NCBI GenBank assembly: GCA_038133845.1
Contig: JAYPUA010000072.1
Location: forward strand, 1 to 12,708
Direction of reading: 5' to 3'
Source: JAYPUA01 sp038133845
Lineage (GTDB): Bacteria > SAR324 > NAC60-12
DNA length: 12,708 nt
Below, piece after piece: positions 1-6,216 of the stretch. A program made the position numbers and the translations under genes. Under the pieces are notes generated by a model. It was not told the origin of the DNA, did no database searches, and saw only the letters and a program-made list of their open reading frames with translations. The stretch's first letter is position 1, and each line of letters starts with the position of its first letter.

Positions 1-77
1 GTTCCTCCCTTGGACATGAAATTGTCCAAGCCGTAGCGGAATCTTTCAGAAAGAGAATATTTATTTTCAACAGACAT
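1..77 (-). CDS. N-terminus of a putative CASTOR/POLLUX-type ion channel protein (truncated by window edge)
   Basis: Reading leftward from an ATG at 77, the frame stays open to the window edge and gives 25 residues beginning MSVENKYSLSERFRYGL and continuing with DNFMSKGG. The charged start followed by an R-(F/Y)-x-(F/L)-DN-x-MSKG pattern resembles what I recall of the cytoplasmic N-terminus of bacterial CASTOR/POLLUX-related (DUF1012) putative ion channels, just before their first membrane helix. That match is from memory and covers only 25 residues. There is no clear Shine-Dalgarno before the ATG, and the frame stays open upstream, so the start is provisional. The gene lies 170 bp downstream of the acyl-CoA synthetase on the same strand, and a weak promoter-like pair is present between them. 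The rest of the gene is outside the window. Confidence 0.55.
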   Translation of the reverse strand, partial: MSVENKYSLSERFRYGLDNFMSKGG

Positions 78-156
78 GAGGTAACAACTTAATTTGGAAG
101 CAAAATCTCTGAAAACAACTGGCTCCCCGGGAAAAGCCAAGAGACGATTGGTTAGA

Positions 157-183
157 ACTATACGATCGCAACACGCTAATCAA
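157..183 (-). promoter_or_regulatory. Candidate promoter for the left-edge gene
   Basis: On the minus strand TATAGT (162-157) matches the -10 consensus at five of six bases. TTGATT (183-178) is a partial -35 hexamer, with a 15-bp spacer, shorter than the usual 16-18. It would give a leader of roughly 70 nt before the ATG at 77. The rest of the 78-247 spacer shows no convincing rho-independent terminator. The best hairpin, GGCT/AGCC at 121-138, is followed only by a broken T tract. Confidence 0.25.
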
Positions 184-247
184 GCTTCATAAGCGGTGAT
201 CCGTAAAATCTCAACCCTTGAATCCTGGTCTCTCACACTGGGATCTT

Positions 248-1882
248 TCAAGCAGGCGGATTTCTGAGGATGCGCCTCATCACCTTTCCAGTCGTCGTCA
301 GCGGGAGGTCTTCGATAAACTCGACCTGTCTTGGGTACTCATGGGCAGCCAAGCGATCCCGGACAAAGGCCTGCACTTCCCCTTTGAGAGCTTCGCTTGG
401 CTGAAACTCCGGTTTAAGCTTGAGGAAGGCCTTCACCACATGGCCACGCAACTCGTCCGGAACCCCCACGGCGGCAGCGACCGCCACCGCAGGATGCTTG
501 AGCAGCTGTTCTTCAATCTCTGCAGGGCCAATCCGGTACCCCGCGCTGGTGATCACGTCATCCGTTCTCCCGTGGAACCAGAGGAAGCCCGCTTCATCCA
601 TCGTTCCCTCGTCTCCACTGCGCGCCCAATCGCCTGAAAACTTGTTGCGCGTTCCCTCCTCGTTGTTCCAGTAGCGCAGGAAAAAGACCGGATCCCCTGG
701 GCGATGGAAGGCGATCTCCCCACGGCTTCCGGGAGGCAGAATGTTTCCTTCACCATCCAGCACCGCAGCCGTGTGTCCCGGATACGCCCGCCCCATGCTT
801 CCCGGGCGTGCAGGCTCCAGCCGCTGGCAGTTGCCAACAAAGTAGTTGACCTCCGTCTGTCCGTACATCTCGTTGATCTTCACCCCAAGGGCCTCCTCTC
901 CCCAGGCCAGCATTTCTGCACCAAGCGGTTCGCCAGCACTCATCACTGAACGCAGGTCAAAGCCGTACCGCTCTCGGAGTCCTGGCACCTGACGCATGAA
1001 CTTCAGGGCGGTGGGAGGCAGGAAGGTATTGCGGATGGAATGCCGGGCCATCAGGTCGGCGGCCTGCTCCGGGTCAAACTTGCGGAAGCGGTACGCTAAA
1101 ACCGGAAGTCCATGATACCACGAACAAAGCAGAATGTTGGCGAGCCCTCCGATCCAAGCCCAGTCTGCCGGAGTCCAGGTGCGATCTGCAGGCTTTGGAG
1201 CGAAGTCGTGTGACATCTCCCAACCGGTCATGTGCCCCACCAGCACACGGTGGGCATGCAGGGCGCCCTTGGGATTTCCAGTGGTTCCGGAGGTGTAGAT
1301 GATCCAGCACGGATCCTCAGCGAACGTGCTCCGTGTCATGAACTCATCCGAGGCTCGGCTGAGCAGTTCGGTCCAGCTCTCCTCACCCGGATGCGCCCCT
1401 GGGTCCACCTGGATACGGATTCGCAGGTCAGGCAGATCTCCGGAGATCTCGTCCAGTTTGGGGCGGTTTTCGGCATCAGCGATCACGGCAATCGCACCGG
1501 AGTCGCTCAGCCGGTACCTCAGCGCCTCCGGACCAAACAGGTTGGCCAGCGGCAATGCGATCGCTCCCAACTTGTACAGCGCAATGTGGGCAATCGCCGT
1601 CTCCGGACGCTGCGGCAGCACAATCCCGACACGATCTCCGGCACGCACGCCCAGCTCGTTCAGTGCGTTGCTCAGACGATTCGCCGCCTGTTGGATCTGG
1701 CGGAAAGTCCAGGACTCTACGGCGCCAGAATCGTTCTCGTAGATCAGCGCCAGCCGCGTCGGATCGGAAGCGTGTCGATCACAGCAGGCTGAGGCGATAT
1801 TGAAGTACTCCGGGATGTTCCAGCGAAACCGATCCCGGACTTCCTTCCAACTGGAGGGGTCTCGAAATTCAGTCAGTCCCAT
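248..1882 (-). CDS. AMP-forming acyl-CoA synthetase (medium-chain ACSM/MACS-like)
   Basis: A 544-residue enzyme of the ANL superfamily. It would activate a carboxylic acid with ATP to an acyl-adenylate, then to the acyl-CoA. The core motifs are intact: the phosphate-binding loop YTSGTTGNPKG (196-206), NEMYGQTE (337-344), RSGDEG (421-426, S where many family members have T), the hinge/A8 motif from GRTDDV (438) through AGYRIGPAEIE, and the catalytic lysine in TTTGKVMRR (K533). The PPTALKFMRQ segment near 289 and the overall length resemble medium-chain acyl-CoA synthetases more than housekeeping acetyl-CoA synthetase, so the substrate is uncertain. The start is supported by GGAG seven bases upstream. 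It lies 354 bp after dctM, with its own AT-rich promoter-like region, so it may be regulated separately from the transporter. The reaction class is secure; the acid is not. Confidence 0.93.
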   Translation of the reverse strand: MGLTEFRDPSSWKEVRDRFRWNIPEYFNIASACCDRHASDPTRLALIYENDSGAVESWTFRQIQQAANRLSNALNELGVRAGDRVGIVLPQRPETAIAHIALYKLGAIALPLANLFGPEALRYRLSDSGAIAVIADAENRPKLDEISGDLPDLRIRIQVDPGAHPGEESWTELLSRASDEFMTRSTFAEDPCWIIYTSGTTGNPKGALHAHRVLVGHMTGWEMSHDFAPKPADRTWTPADWAWIGGLANILLCSWYHGLPVLAYRFRKFDPEQAADLMARHSIRNTFLPPTALKFMRQVPGLRERYGFDLRSVMSAGEPLGAEMLAWGEEALGVKINEMYGQTEVNYFVGNCQRLEPARPGSMGRAYPGHTAAVLDGEGNILPPGSRGEIAFHRPGDPVFFLRYWNNEEGTRNKFSGDWARSGDEGTMDEAGFLWFHGRTDDVITSAGYRIGPAEIEEQLLKHPAVAVAAAVGVPDELRGHVVKAFLKLKPEFQPSEALKGEVQAFVRDRLAAHEYPRQVEFIEDLPLTTTGKVMRRILRNPPA

Positions 1883-1923
1883 GAATGCTCTCCACTACTT
1901 CAGGCCGGACGTCAGCGCGTCTT

Positions 1924-1958
1924 TTTTGTCAATTTTGTCATCTTGGCCGGTTTTGTCA
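1924..1958. repeat. Three direct repeats TTTTGTCA in 9-bp phase
   Basis: TTTTGTCA occurs exactly at 1924-1931, 1933-1940 and 1951-1958. Start-to-start distances are 9 and 18 bp, so all three lie on one 9-bp register. On the coding strand of the synthetase they read TGACAAAA, 42 to 76 bp before its ATG. They could be regulator-binding sites or chance in an AT-rich stretch. Confidence 0.45.
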
Positions 1959-1986
1959 CTGAATCAGACCAAGACCACTTTAAAAT

Positions 1987-2014
1987 TTATTAAAATAAAA
2001 CAGTGTTTTATAAA
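1987..2014 (-). promoter_or_regulatory. Candidate promoter and 17-bp palindromic operator upstream of the acyl-CoA synthetase
   Basis: ATAAAACA-G-TGTTTTAT at 1995-2011 (plus strand) is a perfect palindrome with 8-bp arms around one central base. On the minus strand it overlaps weak hexamers TTTATA (2014-2009) and TAATAA (1992-1987), spaced by 16 bp, each matching the sigma-70 consensus at four of six positions. A repressor bound to the palindrome would cover this promoter. The palindrome is directly visible; promoter and repression are inferred. Confidence 0.35.
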
Positions 2015-2164
2015 AAATTTCGGCTTCCCTCCGCGGTTGGCAGGGCTATTGTAACGTGTAAGGCAGATTCGATGTCTGTGAGTTCCCAGCAGGGGGAGGG
2101 GCTCACGGGCATCGCGTCTTCGCGCAGCGGAGTTCCTCAAGCCTCCGATCTCTCCGTTGCCCCT

Positions 2165-2213
2165 GAGTCGGTGTCGGAGCGGTTCTCTGCCTCCATCGCT
2201 TCGGCATCGGCTC
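2165..2213 (+). repeat. Imperfect inverted repeat: 19-bp stem, 11-nt loop
   Basis: Arms 2165-2183 and 2195-2213 pair over 19 positions as plus-strand RNA: 14 Watson-Crick pairs and five G.U wobbles (2168/2210, 2171/2207, 2174/2204, 2177/2201, 2182/2196), around the loop at 2184-2194. As minus-strand RNA the same five positions are A/C mismatches. It sits 23 bp past the dctM stop and has no T tract on either side, so it is not a standard rho-independent terminator. Confidence 0.5.
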
Positions 2214-2236
2214 TGTCTCGCAGAGTCTTCCCTTCC

Positions 2237-3532
2237 TCAGCCGTGGTACCCCACCGTCTTCGGCAACCAAAGTACAACCTCCGGAACCAGAACGATCACA
2301 ACCAGAGCGATCAGCAGAACCACCAGAAAAGGCAGCACCTCCCGGATGATGCTCTGAAGCGAGATCCCGGTGGTGGCGTTGATCACGAACAACAAGATCC
2401 CGTAAGGCGGAGTGATCAGGCCGATCATCGAGTTGACCACCACCACCACCCCAAAGTGTACCAGGTCGATTCCCAAGGCCCGGCAGGAGGGGATAAACAG
2501 AGGAATCACTACCAAAATCAGGGTGGTTGCATCCAGCACGCAGCCCAGCAGCAGCAGCAGCACGTTCACTCCGACCAGAAATGCCAGCGGTGAGACCTCA
2601 ATGTTCTGCAGTGAACCGGCGAGTTGGTTGGGGATGTTCTCGCTGGCCACGATGTAGTTCAGGATCAGCGCGCCCCCAATCACCAGCCCGACCGCTGCCG
2701 AGGAGCGCGAGCTGTCCAGCAGAATCGAGTACAGGCCCTTCCAACTCAGAGAGCGATAGAAGAATCCGGCCAGCACCAGCGCATACGCAGCAGCAACTGC
2801 GGCGGCCTCGGTGGGGGTCGTCGCCCCGCCGTAAATCCCAAAGAGCAGGATGACCGGGAGCATCAGCGCCGGAAACGCCCGGAGCGTCAGCCGGGGCATC
2901 TCCCTCAGCGGCACCGGGGCCTCTGATTCAAAGTGATGCACCTTGGCCTTGTAGGCGACCATTGCCATGAGGACTCCTCCCATCAGCAGCCCCGGAGTGA
3001 TCCCCCCCAGAAACAGGTAGCCGATCGAGCTGTCGGAGACCAGCGCGTACAGAACCATCGGAATGGAAGGAGGAATGATTGGGCCGATGGTCGCTGAAGC
3101 TGCAGTGATTGCGGCGGCGAACCCGGGCGTGTAGCGATTGTTCCGGGTCATCATCTCAATGATCACCTTGCCAATCCCGGCCGCGTCAGCAATGGCCGAC
3201 CCGGACATCCCGGAAAAGATCAGGCTGGCCACCACGTTCACGTGCCCCAATCCGCCCTTGAACCGGCCAACCAGGGCCACGCAGAAGCTCAGGAGCCGGT
3301 CCGAGATGGTTCCGGCGTTCATGATGTTGGCGGCCACAATGAACAGCGGGACGGCCAGCAGGACGAAGCTCTCGAAGAGCCCCTGTATGATCTGCTCTGC
3401 CGCTAGCGCAAGGTCTTGGCCCTTCGTCGCCAGGTACACGATCGCCCCGACCAGGATCGAGTAGGCGATCGGAGTCCCCAGGGCGGCGAGGCCAAAGATC
3501 ATCGCGATGCAATAGATAAACGCCTCGGTCAT
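2237..3532 (-). CDS. dctM: TRAP transporter large permease subunit (DctM)
   Basis: A 431-residue, strongly hydrophobic inner-membrane protein of normal DctM length. It forms the ion-coupled translocation channel of a TRAP transporter with DctQ. Family signatures are clear: GMSGSAIADAAGIG (108-121), the loop PIIPPSIP (151-158) followed by a hydrophobic span to about 190, a second half with GCVLDATTLILVVIPLFIP near 330, and ITPPYGILLFV near 370. Many hydrophobic segments run along the whole length, as expected for about 12 helices. Its ATG overlaps the dctQ stop as ATGA, indicating translational coupling. The ion (usually sodium) and substrate cannot be read from this subunit. It is the last gene of the transporter block and no U-tailed terminator follows. 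Confidence 0.96.
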   Translation of the reverse strand: MTEAFIYCIAMIFGLAALGTPIAYSILVGAIVYLATKGQDLALAAEQIIQGLFESFVLLAVPLFIVAANIMNAGTISDRLLSFCVALVGRFKGGLGHVNVVASLIFSGMSGSAIADAAGIGKVIIEMMTRNNRYTPGFAAAITAASATIGPIIPPSIPMVLYALVSDSSIGYLFLGGITPGLLMGGVLMAMVAYKAKVHHFESEAPVPLREMPRLTLRAFPALMLPVILLFGIYGGATTPTEAAAVAAAYALVLAGFFYRSLSWKGLYSILLDSSRSSAAVGLVIGGALILNYIVASENIPNQLAGSLQNIEVSPLAFLVGVNVLLLLLGCVLDATTLILVVIPLFIPSCRALGIDLVHFGVVVVVNSMIGLITPPYGILLFVINATTGISLQSIIREVLPFLVVLLIALVVIVLVPEVVLWLPKTVGYHG

Positions 3533-4026
3533 TCCGCTTTCTCCGGATTTGCTCGGTCCTCAAACTCCGGGGTTCTCAGGATGCGGAAGGCTCGGACACC
3601 GTAGTACACTACGGCTCCGGCCATGAAGAGCAGGTAGATGCTGAAGATGTAGTCGAGCCGAATTTTCAGCGAGGAGCTGCGCTCGATCTTCATGAAGGAG
3701 ATGTAGTCGTAGGTCGCCGGAGCGGTGGTCACAAAGGCAACGATCACAGCAGCCGCAGAAACGAGCGCGAAGACACGACGCAGCCGATTCGGAGCGCCCA
3801 GATAGAGAATGTCGAACTTGACATGCTCGTGATCACGCAAGAGGACTCCACACCCCCAGAAAACGGTCCAGAGCCAAGTGATCAAGCAAGCTTCCAGGGT
3901 CCAGCTCAACGGTTCGTTGAGGACGTAGCGTGAGAAGATTTGGAGGATGAAGAAGGAGAACATGGCGGCCAGCAGAATGACCGCCACGAACTCTGCTCCG
4001 GCCTTGAGCCAGCGCAGAAGAGGCAT
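3529..4026 (-). CDS. dctQ: TRAP transporter small permease subunit (DctQ)
   Basis: A protein of 165 residues from the chosen start, with four hydrophobic segments (near residues 10-32, 43-62, 85-105 and 127-148). It carries the DctQ signature around RYVLNEPLSWTLEA followed by a W-x-W-x3-W-G-x-G-V-L-L-R-x-x-x-H pattern and HVKFDI. The family partners DctM in the membrane as the small, scaffold-like subunit. I chose the ATG at 4026 (MPLLRWLKAG), which leaves 11 bp after the dctP stop. An ATG at 4080 would add 18 residues but overlap dctP by 43 bp and precede an otherwise typical N-terminus. The Shine-Dalgarno is weak for either start. The charged C-terminal tail ends with the ATGA overlap into dctM. 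Confidence 0.92.
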   Translation of the reverse strand: MPLLRWLKAGAEFVAVILLAAMFSFFILQIFSRYVLNEPLSWTLEACLITWLWTVFWGCGVLLRDHEHVKFDILYLGAPNRLRRVFALVSAAAVIVAFVTTAPATYDYISFMKIERSSSLKIRLDYIFSIYLLFMAGAVVYYGVRAFRILRTPEFEDRANPEKAE

Positions 4027-4037
4027 CGGATTTCCGA

Positions 4038-5039
4038 TCAGCGGATTGCGTTGACGCGTTCCACTACGCCCTTGGGCCACTCTTTGGAAAACTCAGACTC
4101 CAGATACATCTTTTGCGCACGCGAGCGGAAGGCATCCACGTTCGGGGTGTACACCTGAAGCCCCTCTTTGCGGAAGAAGTCTTCCAGCAAGGCTTCCTGG
4201 GCTTCCACGTTGATGCTGATGACCTGCATCGCATCAGAGGCAGCATCCTGCATCTGGCTCTGCTGTGCCGGAGTCAGGCTGTCCCAGACTTTTTTGCTCA
4301 AGGCAAGGAAGTTCATGTCCGCCAAGTGTCCGGTCAGAATGATCTGCTTGGTCACTTCGTAGAATTTCTTGTCCTTGTCAGTAGGAAGCGGGTTGTCCTG
4401 TCCGTCAATCGCCCCGGTCTGCAGTCCGGTGTAGACTTCGGTGAAGGCCATCGGCGTTGGGTTGGCTCCCAGTGCCTTGCCCAGGAACTGCCATGCGTCG
4501 GTTCCTGGCATGCGCAGTTTTACCCCGGCCATGTCATCCGGAGTCATCACCTTCTTGTCAATGCGCAGGTTCAGGTGTCGCTTGCCAAAGTACATGACAC
4601 CGAGCAGCTTGATGCCCAGTTTGTCTTCGGCCATTTTGTAGAAATCCTGTCCCACGTCGCTGTTGAAGACCTTCTGTTGATGGTCTGAGTCCCGGAGCAG
4701 GTAGCCTGCGGTGAACACCGACCACTCCGGAATCAGCTTGGCCAGTTCCTGTGCCGAGGTGATCGACATCTCCAGGTTGCCACGGGCAATTGCCGTCAAC
4801 TCCGTGTTCTGCTTGAACAAGGTCGCGTTGTAGTGCGGTTGGTAGTCTGCAAAGCTGCTGACTTTTGCAGCAAAGACATTTTGAAGCCCCTGACACCGGA
4901 TATCGGTCTCAGTCGCCGGAGTGGACATGCGCAAGGTGATTTTGTTTGCCCAGACGGAGGCGCTGGTCATCATGGTTCCCGCTGCGACGCAGGCGACAGC
5001 CAGCCCCGACATCAAAAATCGGCGAGTGAGGTGTTTCAT
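4038..5039 (-). CDS. dctP: TRAP transporter substrate-binding protein (DctP family)
   Basis: A 333-residue periplasmic binding protein. An N-terminal signal peptide (MKHLTRRFLM, then a hydrophobic core) ends at a likely cleavage site VWA/NK (31/32). The RR near the start is not a proper Tat motif, so Sec export is likelier. Family marks include VKLRMPGTDAW, whose R176 should be the conserved arginine that salt-bridges the ligand carboxylate, then NPTPMAFTEVYTGLQTGAIDG with QDNP (193-217). The ligand is therefore probably an organic or sugar acid; the exact one cannot be read. The start is supported by GGAG about eight bases upstream. It is first of dctP-dctQ-dctM, with a 122-bp leader after the aldolase gene. 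The separate Q and M genes differ from the fused SiaQM of well-known sialate TRAPs. Confidence 0.95.
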   Translation of the reverse strand: MKHLTRRFLMSGLAVACVAAGTMMTSASVWANKITLRMSTPATETDIRCQGLQNVFAAKVSSFADYQPHYNATLFKQNTELTAIARGNLEMSITSAQELAKLIPEWSVFTAGYLLRDSDHQQKVFNSDVGQDFYKMAEDKLGIKLLGVMYFGKRHLNLRIDKKVMTPDDMAGVKLRMPGTDAWQFLGKALGANPTPMAFTEVYTGLQTGAIDGQDNPLPTDKDKKFYEVTKQIILTGHLADMNFLALSKKVWDSLTPAQQSQMQDAASDAMQVISINVEAQEALLEDFFRKEGLQVYTPNVDAFRSRAQKMYLESEFSKEWPKGVVERVNAIR

Positions 5040-5091
5040 TAGATTGCTCCATATGAGAAAAGAACTACGAGACAGTGAACGTCCCAGCTTG

Positions 5092-5163
5092 TCCGGTTTT
5101 CCGGAAGACGCAAAGGTTAGCGGATAATGAGGTCAACTCGCAAGGTCGAATCGTCCCGACCTC
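5092..5163 (-). promoter_or_regulatory. Short hairpins in the dctP leader
   Basis: The 122-bp aldolase-dctP spacer holds TCCGG-tttt-CCGGA (5092-5105, 5-bp stem, 4-nt loop). It also holds two mutually exclusive pairings that share one arm: GGTCG/CGACC (5144-5148 with 5157-5161) and GAGGTC/GACCTC (5129-5134 with 5158-5163, reaching the aldolase stop). No T tract follows any of them on the minus strand. They could affect processing or differential expression of the binding-protein gene, or be chance. Confidence 0.25.
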
Positions 5164-6085
5164 AGGACAAATCTCCCCAGCTCTGCACGCGCTGAATGAT
5201 CTCTGATCGAATGTCGTCAGCAAGCGGCTGAAACGGTCGGCAGAGCGCTCCGGCACACAGGCTTTTCCACTCCGCAACGCACTTGAGCCCCTGGGTCACT
5301 CCGGAGCCGTACGCCCCGTGGACGTAAAGGGTGCACTCAATCTCGACCACCTGCTTCTGCAAGCGGCGTACAGTCTCAATGTCTGCTCGACACGCCGCAT
5401 CGTAAAGGTCCACGTACAGTCGAGGGAAGAGGTTTGCGCCTCCTGGGACTCCACCGGCTCCGCCCAACAGAACGGTTTCAGCCATCAGCTCCTCCGGGCC
5501 TGCAATGACCGGGAAGTCCGGAAGGTCCTGAACGGCTCGCACGGTCTGATGAAAGAACCCCAGGTCTCCGGAGCTGTCCTTGATTCCCACGATGTTCGAG
5601 TGCTCTGCCAGCGTCCGGATGCTCTCCACGGTAAACGACACCTTGGTCATCCCGGGAATGTTGTACAGCAGCACCGGTAGTGGAGAGGCATCGGCCAACT
5701 CCGTCATCCAGCGAACCAGTTCCGGCTGTGCCATGGGGAAGTAGAATGGCGTCGAAGCCACGACACAGTCCGCCCCCGCTTGCTTGGCGAACTCGGCCAT
5801 GTTCAGCGACTCCTGAAAGGCCGAGTCGGTCACGCCCACTAAAACCGGGACTCTTCCGTTGACCTGCTCACAGGCCACCTGCACCAGCTGCTTCCTCGTT
5901 TCATAGGCGACTGCGGGTCCCTCACCGGTCGAACCCAGTAGAAACAACCCGTGGACTCCTCCGGAGAGGATGTGCTCCACAAGCCTTTGAGTTCCCGGCA
6001 AGTCCAGAGTATCCGGGTCCTTGAGCGGAGTGAGCATGGGTGGAATGACCCCACGGGGGGCTTCACCTTGAGTTGCGACTGGCAT
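5162..6085 (-). CDS. Dihydrodipicolinate synthase / N-acetylneuraminate lyase family aldolase
   Basis: A class I aldolase of 307 residues from the ATG at 6085. The chemistry in this family is a Schiff base between a lysine and pyruvate or a 2-oxo acid. Visible marks, numbered from that start: GSTGEG (51-56), the catalytic tyrosine in LLYNIPG (Y141), the Schiff-base lysine in IVGIKDSSG (K169), and GGAGGVPGGANLFP, which replaces the G-x-x-G-x-I-S segment common in true DapA. The context (TRAP transporter, sugar-dehydrogenase-like reductase) and that substitution argue for catabolic cleavage of a 2-keto-3-deoxy sugar acid or similar, rather than lysine synthesis. A longer frame from TTG at 6142 exists, but its first 19 residues lack family character. 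The Shine-Dalgarno at 6085 is weak. Confidence 0.9.
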   Translation of the reverse strand: MPVATQGEAPRGVIPPMLTPLKDPDTLDLPGTQRLVEHILSGGVHGLFLLGSTGEGPAVAYETRKQLVQVACEQVNGRVPVLVGVTDSAFQESLNMAEFAKQAGADCVVASTPFYFPMAQPELVRWMTELADASPLPVLLYNIPGMTKVSFTVESIRTLAEHSNIVGIKDSSGDLGFFHQTVRAVQDLPDFPVIAGPEELMAETVLLGGAGGVPGGANLFPRLYVDLYDAACRADIETVRRLQKQVVEIECTLYVHGAYGSGVTQGLKCVAEWKSLCAGALCRPFQPLADDIRSEIIQRVQSWGDLS

Positions 6086-6136
6086 GGAATTCTCGTGGAT
6101 TGAGATGGGGGAGCGCCTCAGCCGTGCTGAAGCAGG

Positions 6137-6163
6137 ACTCAAGGGAGGGAGGCCTTCTTGAGT
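6137..6163 (-). other. Hairpin in the reductase-aldolase spacer (7-bp stem)
   Basis: ACTCAAG (6137-6143) and CTTGAGT (6157-6163) are perfect inverted arms around a 13-nt loop, about 50 bases before the aldolase ATG. No T tract follows on the minus strand. It is the second of two tandem hairpins in the 128-bp spacer. Confidence 0.35.
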
Positions 6164-6182
6164 GACAAGGAGGGAATGCTAC

Positions 6183-6216
6183 TGAAACCGCAGAGCAGAA
6201 TCAATCTGCAGTTTCA
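6183..6216 (-). other. Hairpin starting at the reductase stop codon (11-12-bp stem)
   Basis: In minus-strand RNA, TGAAACTGCAG (6216-6206) pairs with CTGCGGTTTCA (6193-6183). All 11 positions pair, one as U.G, and a further A-U pair closes the loop. The 5' arm begins with the UGA stop of the aldo/keto reductase. No T run follows, so an RNA-processing or stabilising hairpin, or a rho-assisted partial terminator, fits better than a classical terminator. Confidence 0.45.

Larger units (their letters stand above)
1883..2236. other. 354-bp spacer between dctM and the acyl-CoA synthetase gene
   Basis: I see no convincing gene here; short minus-strand frames of 19-34 codons have no family resemblance. 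The right part (about 2040-2236) is GC-rich and carries a 49-nt imperfect inverted repeat. The left part (about 1920-2030) is AT-rich, with promoter-like hexamers, a 17-bp palindrome and three TTTTGTCA direct repeats, each listed separately. The layout suggests a dctM 3' region followed by the control region of the synthetase gene. Confidence 0.6.

Noticed and set aside
9..30. Perfect palindrome CTTGGACA-6 nt-TGTCCAAG, operator-like
   Set aside because: It lies inside the partial minus-strand coding frame (LDNFMSK), which explains the sequence, and no T tract follows on either strand.
218..637. Plus-strand open frames antisense to the acyl-CoA synthetase
   Set aside because: No family resemblance; the minus-strand synthetase carries all the expected motifs.
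2430..2562. Short CAC and CAG trinucleotide runs resembling microsatellites
   Set aside because: They encode runs of valine and leucine in DctM membrane helices on the minus strand.
2003..2593. Plus-strand open frame of 196 codons with His/Gln-rich sequence
   Set aside because: Mostly the reverse of dctM; the low-complexity His/Gln content is typical of an antisense shadow frame.
5010..5039. Twin-arginine (Tat) signal in DctP
   Set aside because: RR is followed directly by FLM without the x-F-L-K spacing of a Tat motif; a Sec signal with VWA/NK cleavage fits better.
6086..6142. N-terminal extension of the aldolase from a TTG codon
   Set aside because: The 19 added residues lack family similarity and would overlap the 7-bp hairpin; ATG at 6085 gives the normal family length.
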